DNA of 64,000 bases. Source: Neobacillus piezotolerans (GTDB taxonomy: Bacteria > Bacillota > Bacilli > Bacillales > Cytobacillaceae). Positions 42,523-51,646 of the stretch are shown here, one piece after another. The notes under the pieces were generated by a model. That model was given only the letters and a program-made list of their open reading frames with translations. It searched no databases and was not told where the DNA came from. Position numbers and translations under genes: made by a program. Each line of letters opens with the position of its first letter. Positions within the stretch are counted from its first letter, which is position 1. The stretch is from assembly GCF_003362805.1 (NCBI RefSeq), contig NZ_QNQT01000001.1, positions 62,001 through 126,000 on the forward strand, given 5' to 3'.

Positions 42523-43626
42523 ATGGAACAATTTATTTGTAACAGCTGTGGCAATAAGTATGATAGTACACCAACGTTATGGAAATGCGAATGTGGCGGA
42601 GTATTAAACATCGTAAAAGATACCCCGAAAATTGATGTGGCTGCTTGGGATAAGTATCCAAACTCATTATGGCGTTATGTTGAAACCATGCCATTTGCAA
42701 AGAATTCAAAGATATGGGAATCCGTGACAATGGGTGAAGGCCAATCCCCTTTAATCGTTCTAGACCCTCTGGAGCCAAATACGTATGTAAAAGTTGACTA
42801 TATGATGCCCACATTATCCTTTAAAGACCGAGGCGCCGCTGTTTTAATGACGAAGGCGAAAGAAATGGGCGTTTCAAAAGTGATCGCTGATAGCAGCGGT
42901 AATGCAGGAACCGCGATTGCGGCATATGCGGCACGTTGCAATATTGCCTGTGATATTTATTTAAGTGATGAAACGTCACCGAAAAAGATTGCTCAAGTAA
43001 AGGCACATGGAGCCACGATAAAGGCAATTCATGGTACACGCGAGGACGTTGCGGCCGCGGCACAAAAAGCAGTAGACGAAGAAAAGGTTTTTTACGCAAG
43101 CCATGTGTATAATCCTTATTTTTATGAAGGAACCAAAACGTACGCTTATGAAATTTACGAGCAGTTAAAAGAAGTGCCTGATGCATTAATCATCCCGGTC
43201 GGCAACGGTACACTTGTACTTGGCGCGTACTACGGGTTTAAAGAGTTAGTTGAAAACAAATTAATCGAAAAAATGCCGAAGATCATTGCAATCCAGGCAG
43301 CAAACTGCGCGCCTCTTGTACGTGCTTTTGAATACGGGCTCGAACAAGCAGAACCTGTAACGAATAAAGGGACTTTAGCAGAAGGGATTGCCATTGCAGC
43401 ACCGGCACGCTCCAGTCAAATCTTGGAGGCTGTCCGTGAAACAAATGGTTCATTTATCGGCATCGAAGAGGATGAAATTGAGAGGGCTCGGAAAATGCTT
43501 GCTGACAAAGGATTCTATGTGGAAATCACAACAGCAGCGAACTATGCAGGATATTTAAAATATAAAAAGGCAGCGGATGAAAAATTTATCATTCCTCTTT
43601 GTGGTGCGGGAATTAAGTCAAATTAA
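42523..43626 (+). CDS. Threonine-synthase-like PLP enzyme
   Basis: A 367-residue fold-type II PLP enzyme. The N-terminal FICNSCGNKYDSTPTLWKCE has four Cys, probably a zinc knuckle as in threonine synthase-like proteins. PTLSFKDRGAAVLMTKAKEM carries the Schiff-base Lys, SSGNAGTAIAAYAARC is the phosphate-side loop, and PVGNGTLVLG the glycine-rich PLP phosphate site. Context (RidA, D-amino acid aldolase) argues for a dehydratase or deaminase acting on serine, threonine or hydroxyaspartate rather than threonine synthesis. AAGGGG precedes the ATG. Exact reaction not decided. Confidence 0.8.
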   Translation: MEQFICNSCGNKYDSTPTLWKCECGGVLNIVKDTPKIDVAAWDKYPNSLWRYVETMPFAKNSKIWESVTMGEGQSPLIVLDPLEPNTYVKVDYMMPTLSFKDRGAAVLMTKAKEMGVSKVIADSSGNAGTAIAAYAARCNIACDIYLSDETSPKKIAQVKAHGATIKAIHGTREDVAAAAQKAVDEEKVFYASHVYNPYFYEGTKTYAYEIYEQLKEVPDALIIPVGNGTLVLGAYYGFKELVENKLIEKMPKIIAIQAANCAPLVRAFEYGLEQAEPVTNKGTLAEGIAIAAPARSSQILEAVRETNGSFIGIEEDEIERARKMLADKGFYVEITTAANYAGYLKYKKAADEKFIIPLCGAGIKSN

Positions 43627-43642
43627 AAAAGGAGACGAGCAG

Positions 43643-44749
43643 ATGAACTATTTCGAGCTAGATACACCTGCGCTATTAATTGATAAAGAAATTATGATGG
43701 ATAATCTTCACTCAATGCAAAACTATGCCAATCAATATAACGTACAATTACGCCCGCATACAAAAACTCATAAGATGCCCAAGCTTGCTAGATTGCAAGA
43801 GGAGTTAGGTTCTGCTGGAATCACCGTAGCAAAAGTGGGCGAAGCCGAGGTCATGGCTAATAACGGTTTGAAAAACATTTTTATCGCCAACGAGATTGTT
43901 GGAAAATCAAAAGTTGAGCGGATTCGAAAATTAGCCGAGACGATTGATATCTCGTTTGGTATCGATAATACGTATCAAGTCAATCAAATCGAAGAGGTTT
44001 TTGAAGGGGCGGAAAAAAGAGCCCAGGTTCTTGTAGAAATTGAAGTAGGCGAACAGCGCTCTGGGATTATTGAAGAAAATGATTTCCGGACATTATTGGA
44101 GGCTGTTAAGGCCTGTAAAAATGTGGAGTTCATAGGGGTCTTTTCTCACGATGGGCATTCTTATAAAGCGCAAAACATAGATGAATGCAAAGAGCTTTAT
44201 CTTGAAAGTGTAAACCGAACGTTGCACTTTGCAAAACTAGCGGAAGAAATGGGGCTAAAGCCAAAGGTCGTTAGCATCGGTTCCACTCCTCCTTTCATGC
44301 TAAATTTCGAGATTCCAAACGGGGTTACAGAAATCAGGCCGGGTACGTATATTTTTATGGATTCCTCGCAGGCAAACGTAATCGGCACATATGACCGCTG
44401 TGCGGCAACCGTTCTTACGACAATTATCAGCAAACCCACTAAAGAACGGGTGATTACGGATGTAGGGGCAAAAGGAATTACAGCCCAAACGCGAAGTATA
44501 GGACATACAGCAACAAAAGGCCTCGGCCGCATAAAGGAATTTGACGATGTCCATATTCACGGAGTTTTCGACGAACACGCCATCATTTACAATGAAAGCT
44601 TTTCCAATCAAGTGACTATAGGAGATAAAGTGCGGATTATACCAAACCATATTTGTCCGGTTTGTAATTTATATGAAAAAGCCTATTTAATCTCGGAAGG
44701 AGAAGTTGTTGAAGAAATCGCTGTCGACTGTCGGGCAAAACTGCAGTGA
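43643..44749 (+). CDS. D-threonine aldolase/D-serine dehydratase-like PLP enzyme
   Basis: A 368-residue fold-type III (alanine-racemase-like) PLP enzyme. ELDTPALLIDKEIMMDNLHS and the PLP Lys in LRPHTKTHKMPKLAR open the barrel; VSIGSTPPF binds phosphate; the C-terminal IPNHICPVCNLYEKAYL holds the His/Cys metal site that D-threonine aldolase and eukaryote-type D-serine dehydratase use for Mn or Zn. AAAGGAGACGAG precedes ATG 43643; the longer frame overlaps the previous gene needlessly. Likely acts on D-threonine, D-serine or D-hydroxyaspartate. Last gene of the operon. Confidence 0.87.
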   Translation: MNYFELDTPALLIDKEIMMDNLHSMQNYANQYNVQLRPHTKTHKMPKLARLQEELGSAGITVAKVGEAEVMANNGLKNIFIANEIVGKSKVERIRKLAETIDISFGIDNTYQVNQIEEVFEGAEKRAQVLVEIEVGEQRSGIIEENDFRTLLEAVKACKNVEFIGVFSHDGHSYKAQNIDECKELYLESVNRTLHFAKLAEEMGLKPKVVSIGSTPPFMLNFEIPNGVTEIRPGTYIFMDSSQANVIGTYDRCAATVLTTIISKPTKERVITDVGAKGITAQTRSIGHTATKGLGRIKEFDDVHIHGVFDEHAIIYNESFSNQVTIGDKVRIIPNHICPVCNLYEKAYLISEGEVVEEIAVDCRAKLQ

Positions 44750-44777
44750 ATGGTTATTTTGGCACACTTTTTAGGTG

Positions 44778-44812
44778 GAGTTTCAGTCTAGTAAACTGGG
44801 ACTCTTTTTCTT
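44778..44812 (+). terminator. Terminator of the D-amino acid operon
   Basis: GAGTTTCAGT and ACTGGGACTC pair with G-T steps over a 7-base loop, followed by TTTTTC. Confidence 0.75.
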
Positions 44813-45427
44813 TTCAGGAACATTCTTTTTACTATGAACCAAATGACTGATTTGGGAAATTACCCATTATTCGATCATATAAAAACGTTAAAGGGGAAAA
44901 GTAGGTTATTTAAACAGGGTACAGCTAAAAGGAATAAAGATTAGAATCTATAATATTCTATAAGAAATATTTGAATACATCTCTGTTGCAACTATGCAAA
45001 TGTTATAAATAAATGGACTAAATGGAAGATAACAGAAGGAAGAGCCATTCCTAAAAAGGAAACTTGGCCCTTTCCTTTATATTTATAATCTTGTGTTCAT
45101 GTTCCTCCGATTATATGCAGCTTTCCAAAATCCCTTCACATATTGTACTCAAACCTATGAAAAATATAGATAAACGATTTCAACAAGCACTACTTATTCC
45201 GTTTATTTAGGCTCAATATTTCAGAAGATTTACTATAGTACACTCGACCACCACGTCAAAGTCCTTTTCCGTATCGTAATCAACTGTAAACAGTTATATA
45301 AATTAGCAGGAGCTAAAAAATATTTTTAAATAGGCTATTATGATTGGTATGTTCAATTATTTCAATAGGTTATAATGGTGTAAAAATGTGTTGAATTTTG
45401 TAAATAATGTTTTGAGGGGGTAGTAGA
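44813..45427 (+). other. AT-rich intergenic region before the ATPase gene
   Basis: No gene is recognised. AGGAAGAGCCATTCC... and AAAGGAAACTTGGCC...CTTTCC around 45030-45080 form a loose hairpin. TATAAT at 45371-45376 is a likely -10 for the ATPase gene 50 bases later, but no good -35 is seen. Confidence 0.45.
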
Positions 45428-47284
45428 ATGAGTAAAGAATCTAGTATTAGAGAAATTTATATGGGACAACTAGATGCAAAAGATGAGATTAGTTATGGAA
45501 CGGAAGAAACTTTTTTACAATGTTTTGTTGCTCCACCTAATTATGACATTAATGATCTAATAAGTGGTCCCAAATTTCTTATTAACGGGTTTAAGGGAGT
45601 AGGAAAAACGGCCTTATTATATTATATTGAATCAATTTGTCTAAAAGAAGATCCTCTAACGTGTACCTCTTTTATTCTATTTAAGTCAGATTTTAAAGAT
45701 TTAGAAAAAGTTAAAATAGATTCTGCTGCAAAAAGACTCATTCAATCTATTAATTTTGAACAAGGAATTATGCAAAATGTGAATGATTTTCACGATTTAT
45801 GGAAAATAATTATCTTTCAAAGAATTGTTGATGATAATGAAGAAAATAGTTGTAATTTATTCATTAATGACGAAAATTGGGCAGATTTCTCCAAAATAGT
45901 AAAATCAATTAAAATACTTAACTATAAACAAAGACAAATAAGTGTTCCAAATAAGATTAAATTAATTGCAGGGGTTACAAAGGATGGTAACATTACATCC
46001 GGGGCAGAAATAGACTTTGAAAAAGATATAAGTGTAAAAGATCTTACCTTGTTTGATGAAAGAGTTAAAGAATGTACAAGATTATTTGTGAAATTAAAAC
46101 GAACTGATATTCCATATTATATGTTTATTGACGAACTAGAGGCTTTTTATGCAGATGAGAATACATTTAAAAGAGATTTAATAATGCTAAGAGACTTAAT
46201 CTTAGCTATAAAGGAAATAAACTTTTTAATTGCTTCTTCGGAAATGGGGAAAACAAAATTAATATGTTCAATTAGAACTGAAATAGTTAATAGTATTTAT
46301 AGATACATACCAACAAAAGAACTGAATAAAATAATTAGTGGGTTTGAATGCAAGCTTAATTGGAATTATACCAACACAAATGCAATCGAACATCCATTAT
46401 TTAAAATTTTGTTAAAAAGATTAGAACTTACAGATGCATCAAAAAGAATTAGATATAACAATCTTGAAGAAATTTATAATGCATGGTTTCAACAAAATGA
46501 TAATTCAGAAAAAGTTGTTAACTATATTTTAAATAGCCTGTGGAATAAACCTAGAGATGTCATTAGACTAATAAGTGCTTTTAAAAACAGTACTGTTTCA
46601 AATAGAAAATTTATTGATCAAGAAGTTATGAATCATAGTATCAAAGAGTATTCAAATAAAAGTTTAGAGGAAATTTGCGGGGAACTCAATGCTATATATA
46701 AGCCAGATGAGATGGAAGAAATGTTATCTTGGATTAGAGGTTTTAAATCACCGTTTTCTTTATTAGAATTCAAAAAAAGGATTGAAAACTTTTCTGTAGA
46801 TAATGAAAAGGTAAAAAGATTAAATACCCTACTTGAAGATATATATAGAGTGGGGATAATCGGAAACTATAATCCGTATTTAAAGTCACATCGCTGGCAA
46901 CATAAAAGTGATGAAAGAGTCATAATTGACGAAGGATGGCTTTTTGTTATACATAACGGTCTAAATACGGCCCTCTCTGTAACAAAAGCTAAAAAAGAAA
47001 AAAATCAAACAGATCTATATAATTATGATTCCACAGCGTTAAAACCCAACGAAATATATGATGCTGTTGTTACACGTATTTATCCTAACCGGGTAATTGT
47101 GGATATTCACGATAACGGAATGAAATATAAAGGGAGTATTCATATTTCTAAGGTTACCAATAGATTTGTTAGAGATATTAATGAATATTTTAATATTGGG
47201 AAACAAGTTACTGTAAAGGTTTTAAATTATGATTCTCTTCACAGAAGTTGGGTTTTAGAAAACCAAACTCTAATAACGAACTAA
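45428..47284 (+). CDS. P-loop ATPase with C-terminal S1-like domain
   Basis: A 618-residue cytoplasmic protein. Walker A is GFKGVGKTALL (about residues 54-64) and Walker B YYMFIDELEAF (about 229-239), followed by a helical region resembling the P-loop ATPases named after cyanobacterial Sll1717. Residues 540-610 form an S1-like OB fold: YDAVVTRIYPNRVIVDIHDN, KYKGSIHISKVT, and KQVTVKVLNYDSLHRSWVL. S1 domains bind RNA. GAGGGGGTAG precedes the ATG. The gene is very AT-rich, stands alone between long spacers and has its own terminator, which suggests horizontal transfer. A defence or RNA-surveillance role is possible but only inferred. Confidence 0.75.
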   Translation: MSKESSIREIYMGQLDAKDEISYGTEETFLQCFVAPPNYDINDLISGPKFLINGFKGVGKTALLYYIESICLKEDPLTCTSFILFKSDFKDLEKVKIDSAAKRLIQSINFEQGIMQNVNDFHDLWKIIIFQRIVDDNEENSCNLFINDENWADFSKIVKSIKILNYKQRQISVPNKIKLIAGVTKDGNITSGAEIDFEKDISVKDLTLFDERVKECTRLFVKLKRTDIPYYMFIDELEAFYADENTFKRDLIMLRDLILAIKEINFLIASSEMGKTKLICSIRTEIVNSIYRYIPTKELNKIISGFECKLNWNYTNTNAIEHPLFKILLKRLELTDASKRIRYNNLEEIYNAWFQQNDNSEKVVNYILNSLWNKPRDVIRLISAFKNSTVSNRKFIDQEVMNHSIKEYSNKSLEEICGELNAIYKPDEMEEMLSWIRGFKSPFSLLEFKKRIENFSVDNEKVKRLNTLLEDIYRVGIIGNYNPYLKSHRWQHKSDERVIIDEGWLFVIHNGLNTALSVTKAKKEKNQTDLYNYDSTALKPNEIYDAVVTRIYPNRVIVDIHDNGMKYKGSIHISKVTNRFVRDINEYFNIGKQVTVKVLNYDSLHRSWVLENQTLITN

Positions 47285-47325
47285 AGAAAAGGAAAGCTAT
47301 TAATAGACCATTTCTAAGAAAATAA

Positions 47326-47364
47326 TTAGGGAGGTGGGTAAAAATCCCAACTCCCTAAGTTTTC
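47326..47364 (+). terminator. Terminator of the ATPase gene
   Basis: TTAGGGAG...GGG pairs with CCC...CTCCCTAA over an AT loop, followed by GTTTTC. The following 47365-48000 shows no convincing gene; a 63-codon ATG frame at 47391 lacks a good ribosome site. Confidence 0.75.
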
Positions 47365-48015
47365 TAAATGTAAAAAAATAAGAGAAATGTATGAAATATA
47401 ATGAATTTCATTTGCCTACACTCTTTCGAAAATACATCAATAATCCTCTATTATACCTGCATGAAACTCATTTATGGGTTTTCAAACATACTAAATTTAC
47501 ACCTCGATTATTTAGGTCAGCGTGCCTCCTCCAAGAAAGAATCCCTATGTTGAAACAATTAACTATTTCACCACTTTGGTAAACTCCGCTTCATTCACCA
47601 GAACGGCAAAGCTTAAGAATCCCTAATCTAAATCAGTAAAACATATATTTCTAAATTCAATATCAACAACATCTGAAAGGTAATATTAAATGGTGATTTT
47701 TCCTATCCACCAGTCTCTAGCACAAAACGAAAGAAGATAAAGTGAAACTACCCATATCATTTAAAGAAGCGAGGGTAAACATTGATTCATAATTTGCCAG
47801 ATAGGAAGCATGAATCGGAAGGAAGAATATCATTCCCTCCTTGTTAGTAAGTTTACACCTAAGTGTAGGTGGAAAAGTCCAATGTAAGAAGGAAACCTAA
47901 TTGTATATTCTTTCGCTTGGAAGTTTTTCGGCGGTGGTGTTTTAGTGTTTGGAAAACGGAGGGTGGTGCAGAATCAACCCAGCATAAACCCAATTAACCC
48001 CGGAGGAGGAATAGG

Positions 48016-48645
48016 ATGCGAGTTCTCGTGATTGGAACGGAAGATTTGGCGGGGGAGCACGTGGTTAAGCTGCTTGCCGAGAAGCAGCATGAGGCGGTTG
48101 CTTTGGCAAGTTCGGAAAACCAAGAGGAAGGCTTAAAGAAACTTGGCGCGAGCGATGTTTTAAGGACGGATAGGAATGATTTTTCCAGCGCTTTCACAGG
48201 CTGTGACGCGGTGATTTACTTAGGCGGTGCGAGTCCAAGGACGGGCGAGAGCAAGCCAATCCTTATCGACCACGAGCTCGTTCTTGATTCCATCAAGTCA
48301 GCCAAAGAATACGGGGTCAGGCTCTTTGTCCTGCTAAGTGCCTTGAGGGATGATGAAACGGATACGAGTGGGTCTGGAACAACGGGTGCGAAACAAATGC
48401 CTGAAGAGCTTTTAAGGAAGGAAGGCATCGCCTATACGATCATCAGGCCGAGCGCCCCTGTGGACAAGCCTGGAAAGGGGAGAGTCGAAGTTGCCAAAAC
48501 CCTTGCTTTTGAAAAAGGCGAGATTCCGAAAGAAGATCTCGCCTCTGTGTTAGTCGAGGCACTTGAAGCGGACTCCGTTATTAACAAAACCATCACAGTA
48601 ACGTCAGGGGAGACGCCGATCCGCCAGGCATTGACCGAATTATAG
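48016..48645 (+). CDS. NAD(P)-binding SDR-like protein (YwnB/NmrA type)
   Basis: A 209-residue Rossmann-fold protein of the atypical short-chain dehydrogenase group. VLVIGTEDLAGEHVVKLLAE replaces the usual GATGxxG with GTEDLAG, a changed nucleotide loop that may lower cofactor affinity. CDAVIYLGGASPRTGES and LFVLLSALRDDE follow the family pattern. GGAGGAGGAATAGG precedes the ATG. It stands 37 bases before the YerD-like gene and probably shares its transcript. Substrate unknown. Confidence 0.8.
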   Translation: MRVLVIGTEDLAGEHVVKLLAEKQHEAVALASSENQEEGLKKLGASDVLRTDRNDFSSAFTGCDAVIYLGGASPRTGESKPILIDHELVLDSIKSAKEYGVRLFVLLSALRDDETDTSGSGTTGAKQMPEELLRKEGIAYTIIRPSAPVDKPGKGRVEVAKTLAFEKGEIPKEDLASVLVEALEADSVINKTITVTSGETPIRQALTEL

Positions 48646-48682
48646 TGCCGAATGAAAAAACTTTCGAACGAAGGGTGATACG

Positions 48683-50299
48683 ATGTCGGAGATGAAAAAG
48701 ATTCTTCCCGCGATTTTGAAAGGAACCGCCTTGCTTGGAGCCGCCGCGACAGCCGCATACGTGTATCGGAAGGACGATACGCAGAAGCAGCACTCCATCC
48801 TGAGGAATTTCCCGTTGGTAGGCCGAATCAGGTACATGGCCGAGCACATCGGTCCCGAACTCAGGCAATATTTGTTCCAGAGCAATCTTGAGGGTACTCC
48901 ATTCCCGAGGAAGGAATTCGAGGATGTCGTAAAGGCGGGCAAATACAAGGAGCGGCTGATCGGGTTCGGGTCGGAACGCGATTTTTCAAAAAGCGGCTAT
49001 TATATAAGAAACAGCATGTTCCCGAAGCAGCGCGAGGAGCTGCGGATCGACAACAGCCAGAAAATCAATACGATGGTCTATAAAGTCGATGAGGATGGCC
49101 TTATCACAAGGAGGGAACATCGGGAGGAAAAGCAGGTGGATCCGTTTTACCTGCATGATGAAGATGCTGTGATCATCGGCGCCAATACATGCAGGAAACC
49201 GTTCAAGGTAAAAGGGCTTGTCGGGCAATCCGCGATGAGTTACGGCGCGCTCGGCAAACACGCGATCACCGCGCTTTCGAAAGGGCTCGCGATTGCTGGC
49301 GGGACATGGATGAATACGGGGGAAGGCGGGCTTTCCGAATACCATCTTGCCGGGAACCCCGATATTATCATGCAGATTGGCCCCGGCCTGTTTGGCGTCC
49401 GGACGCCGGGAGGGGAGTTTTCCTGGGAAGAATTCAAGCGGAAAAGTGAGATCGAACAGGTTAAGGCGTTCGAGCTGAAGCTTGCCCAGGGCGCGAAGAT
49501 CCGCGGCGGCCACCTCGAAGGCGCGAAGGTGACGGAAGAAATCGCGCGCATCCGCCTTGTCGAGCCAGGCAAAACGATTAACAGCCCGAACCGGTTTTAT
49601 GAATTCAGCGATTATCATGAGATGTTTGATTTTATCGAGCGGATGAGGGATGTCGGCGGAAAGCCGGTCGGAATAAAAATTGTTGTCGGGGACCTTGATT
49701 CGTTGGAAGAGATGGCTTCGATCATGAAGGATACCGGAATGGGCCCTGATTTTATCACCGTCGACGGCGGGGAAGGCGGAACCGGCGCCACCTACCAGGA
49801 GCTCGCAGATGCCGTCGGGCTGCCGATCCAATCGGCGCTGCCGGTTGTCGATGAAATGCTGAAGAAATATAATGTGCGGGATCGGGTGAAACTCATTGCA
49901 TCCGGGAAGCTCATTACGCCCGATAAAATTGCAATCTCACTCGCGATGGGCGCGGACCTTGTCAACATCGCGCGCGGCTTTATGATCAGCATCGGCTGCA
50001 TTATGGCCGGTAAGTGCCACACGAACGCCTGCCCGGCGGGGGTTGCAACGACCGATCCAAAGCTCCAGGACGGCCTGGTCATAGAAGAAAAAATGTACCG
50101 TGTCGCCAACTATGTCATTTCGCTGCGCGAAGGGCTGTTCAACCTCGCGGCGGCAGCGGGCATCGATACACCGGTGAAATTCGAGCGAAAACACATCGTT
50201 TATAAGGATGAGTGGGGAAGGGTATCATCCGTCGGCGACATCATTCTTACCCCCGACAAAGTCGAGGAAATCAGGGACAAAGAAAGAGCAGCTAAATGA
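48683..50299 (+). CDS. yerD: FMN-binding glutamate synthase family protein, YerD-like
   Basis: A 538-residue protein related to the central FMN domain of glutamate synthase, as in B. subtilis YerD. An N-terminal hydrophobic stretch (ILPAILKGTALLGAAATAAY) suggests membrane association. The barrel shows VGQSAMSYGALGKHAITALS, TWMNTGEGGLSEYHL, QIGPGLFGVRTPGGEF and DFITVDGGEGGTGATY. The Cys in SIGCIMAGKCHTNACPAGVA match the iron-sulfur ligands of glutamate synthase. The glutaminase domain is absent, so it cannot be a complete glutamate synthase; the reaction is unknown. The start ATG has GAAGGGTGA upstream. Confidence 0.88.
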   Translation: MSEMKKILPAILKGTALLGAAATAAYVYRKDDTQKQHSILRNFPLVGRIRYMAEHIGPELRQYLFQSNLEGTPFPRKEFEDVVKAGKYKERLIGFGSERDFSKSGYYIRNSMFPKQREELRIDNSQKINTMVYKVDEDGLITRREHREEKQVDPFYLHDEDAVIIGANTCRKPFKVKGLVGQSAMSYGALGKHAITALSKGLAIAGGTWMNTGEGGLSEYHLAGNPDIIMQIGPGLFGVRTPGGEFSWEEFKRKSEIEQVKAFELKLAQGAKIRGGHLEGAKVTEEIARIRLVEPGKTINSPNRFYEFSDYHEMFDFIERMRDVGGKPVGIKIVVGDLDSLEEMASIMKDTGMGPDFITVDGGEGGTGATYQELADAVGLPIQSALPVVDEMLKKYNVRDRVKLIASGKLITPDKIAISLAMGADLVNIARGFMISIGCIMAGKCHTNACPAGVATTDPKLQDGLVIEEKMYRVANYVISLREGLFNLAAAAGIDTPVKFERKHIVYKDEWGRVSSVGDIILTPDKVEEIRDKERAAK

Positions 50300-50308
50300 A
50301 GCAATAAA

Positions 50309-50341
50309 GCAGGGGACGCGTTGTGACGTCCCCTGCTTCAT
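50309..50341. terminator. Bidirectional terminator between yerD and the SRPBCC gene
   Basis: AGCAGGGGACG pairs perfectly with CGTCCCCTGCT over an 8-base loop. It separates two convergent units. Confidence 0.85.
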
Positions 50342-50796
50342 TATTTCTGCCGCTTCTGGCCGTGCACGTGCGACCCCAGGTCATCGAGCGCATCGGCCCA
50401 TCCATCGTAAACGTACTGATCGCCTGGGTGGCCGGCGAATCCGCGCAGGTGGAAGGTCATTTCGGTGCGGTCGCCTTGTTCCGTGAGGGTCAGTGTCACG
50501 ACAGGCGAGCCCTCAATTGGAGAATCGGGGTAACCCCAGGTGAAGACGAGTCGTTCGAAAGGTACGACATCGAGGAACACTCCTCCGGTGTGAAACTTCT
50601 CGCCTGTTTCATGGTTGACCATCGTGTAACGGTAGCGCCCGCCTTTTCGGAAGTCGAAAGAGATGGACTCCAAGGGTGTTGAAGGCAGCCATTCGGCAAG
50701 CTCCTTGTGTTCTGTCCAGGCGCGCCACACGAGCTCGCGGCGGGCATCCAGGGTGCGGGTGATTGTGAACTCAGGTGCGGATGTAGGCATGTTCAT
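50341..50796 (-). CDS. SRPBCC/AHSA1 family protein
   Basis: A 151-residue START-like fold protein of the activator-of-Hsp90 homology (AHSA1) group. FTITRTLDARRELVWRAWTE, LAEWLPSTPLESISFDFRKG and RLVFTWGYPDSPIEGS are the standard blocks. In this group the gene typically follows an ArsR-type regulator, as here: its ATG abuts the regulator's TGA. Codon use is unusually GC-rich (many CTC, GCC, GTG codons) compared with all neighbours, which points to transfer. Possible hydrophobic ligand binding; function unknown. Confidence 0.85.
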   Translation of the reverse strand: MNMPTSAPEFTITRTLDARRELVWRAWTEHKELAEWLPSTPLESISFDFRKGGRYRYTMVNHETGEKFHTGGVFLDVVPFERLVFTWGYPDSPIEGSPVVTLTLTEQGDRTEMTFHLRGFAGHPGDQYVYDGWADALDDLGSHVHGQKRQK

Positions 50797-51135
50797 TCAT
50801 TTTTCCTCCTTTTTGGCCATGGTTTTGAGGTGTTCTTCCAGTGCGTCGAAACGCTGGTTCCACTCGCGGCGGTGCTTCTCGACCCAGGCCGATGCCTCAT
50901 CGAGAGGCTCGGTGCGAAGCGTCAAGGTCCGCCACTGGGCGTTTTTTGTACGTTCGATCAGCCCGGCTCGCTCAAGCACTTTGAGGTGCTGGGAAATCGC
51001 TGGTGCGCTTATCTCGAAGAGCTCGGCGACCTCCCCAACTGTCGCGGGCCTCTGTGACAGCCTGGTCAGGATGTTCCGGCGAGTAGGTTCGGCAAGCGCA
51101 GCGAAAATGAGGCTAAGTGTATCCTTTGCTGACAA
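50797..51135 (-). CDS. ArsR family winged helix-turn-helix regulator
   Basis: A 112-residue regulator. IFAALAEPTRRNILTRLSQR, then ATVGEVAELFEISAPAISQH and LKVLERAGLIERTKNAQWRT give the ArsR fold; no CxC metal site is present, so it is probably not a metal sensor. TTG 51135 after AAGGAGTC is preferred to the far upstream ATG. It is GC-rich like the SRPBCC gene it precedes, so the pair probably arrived together. Likely autorepressor of the pair. Confidence 0.85.
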   Translation of the reverse strand: MSAKDTLSLIFAALAEPTRRNILTRLSQRPATVGEVAELFEISAPAISQHLKVLERAGLIERTKNAQWRTLTLRTEPLDEASAWVEKHRREWNQRFDALEEHLKTMAKKEEK

Positions 51136-51538
51136 TTTAAAAGACTCCTTAATTAAGTATTTTATTAAATATAAACCACACTTCTTATCCATGTCAAATT
51201 GCTGGGAAGGCATTGGCATAAAAACCAATGCCCATTTCAATAATAATTATTCAAAAATAGTTAATAAGTAGGATTTAATTTCTCAATATAAGTCTTTAGG
51301 TGGGGAGTTAAACAAAAAGAGGCCGCGAATAGCAAAGTCATAAATGGGCAAAATAGGGTAACAATACATAAAAACGAAGATTATTTTTTCTTTTGTTCAT
51401 AATTTTTTAATTATTATTTACAAAATTTCAACTTTAAAGCCAAATTAATATATTTTCCAGAACTGGAATGAGAAAACAACACTTAACTATATATAGAGTG
51501 TATTTATGTTCAAAATAAGGCTAGCAAATGTGCGAATC

Positions 51539-51585
51539 CGTGCTATAATTATTTCGAAATAACAATGAAAATGAAAGCGTTAACC
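51539..51585 (+). promoter_or_regulatory. Promoter and cre-like site of the nucleoside transporter gene
   Basis: CGTGCTATAATTA holds an extended -10 (TGCTATAAT, 51541-51549). ATGAAAGCGTTAACC at 51571-51585 matches the cre consensus except for the last base; lying just downstream of the start site it would repress by roadblock, in keeping with catabolite control of nucleoside uptake. No purine riboswitch was seen in the leader. Confidence 0.5.
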
Positions 51586-51646
51586 CCATAGCGACTGATT
51601 TAAAAAGGTTAGCTGCTCTTTCATAGATGGGAGTTGAGTTGGTAAA

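Noticed and set aside
47391..47582. A 63-codon ATG frame after the S1-ATPase gene
   Set aside because: No ribosome site of Bacillus type, no family-like text, and composition like the surrounding spacer.
51480..51646. A purine riboswitch in the nucleoside transporter leader
   Set aside because: None of the conserved G-box loop sequences is present; a promoter and cre-like site explain the region better.
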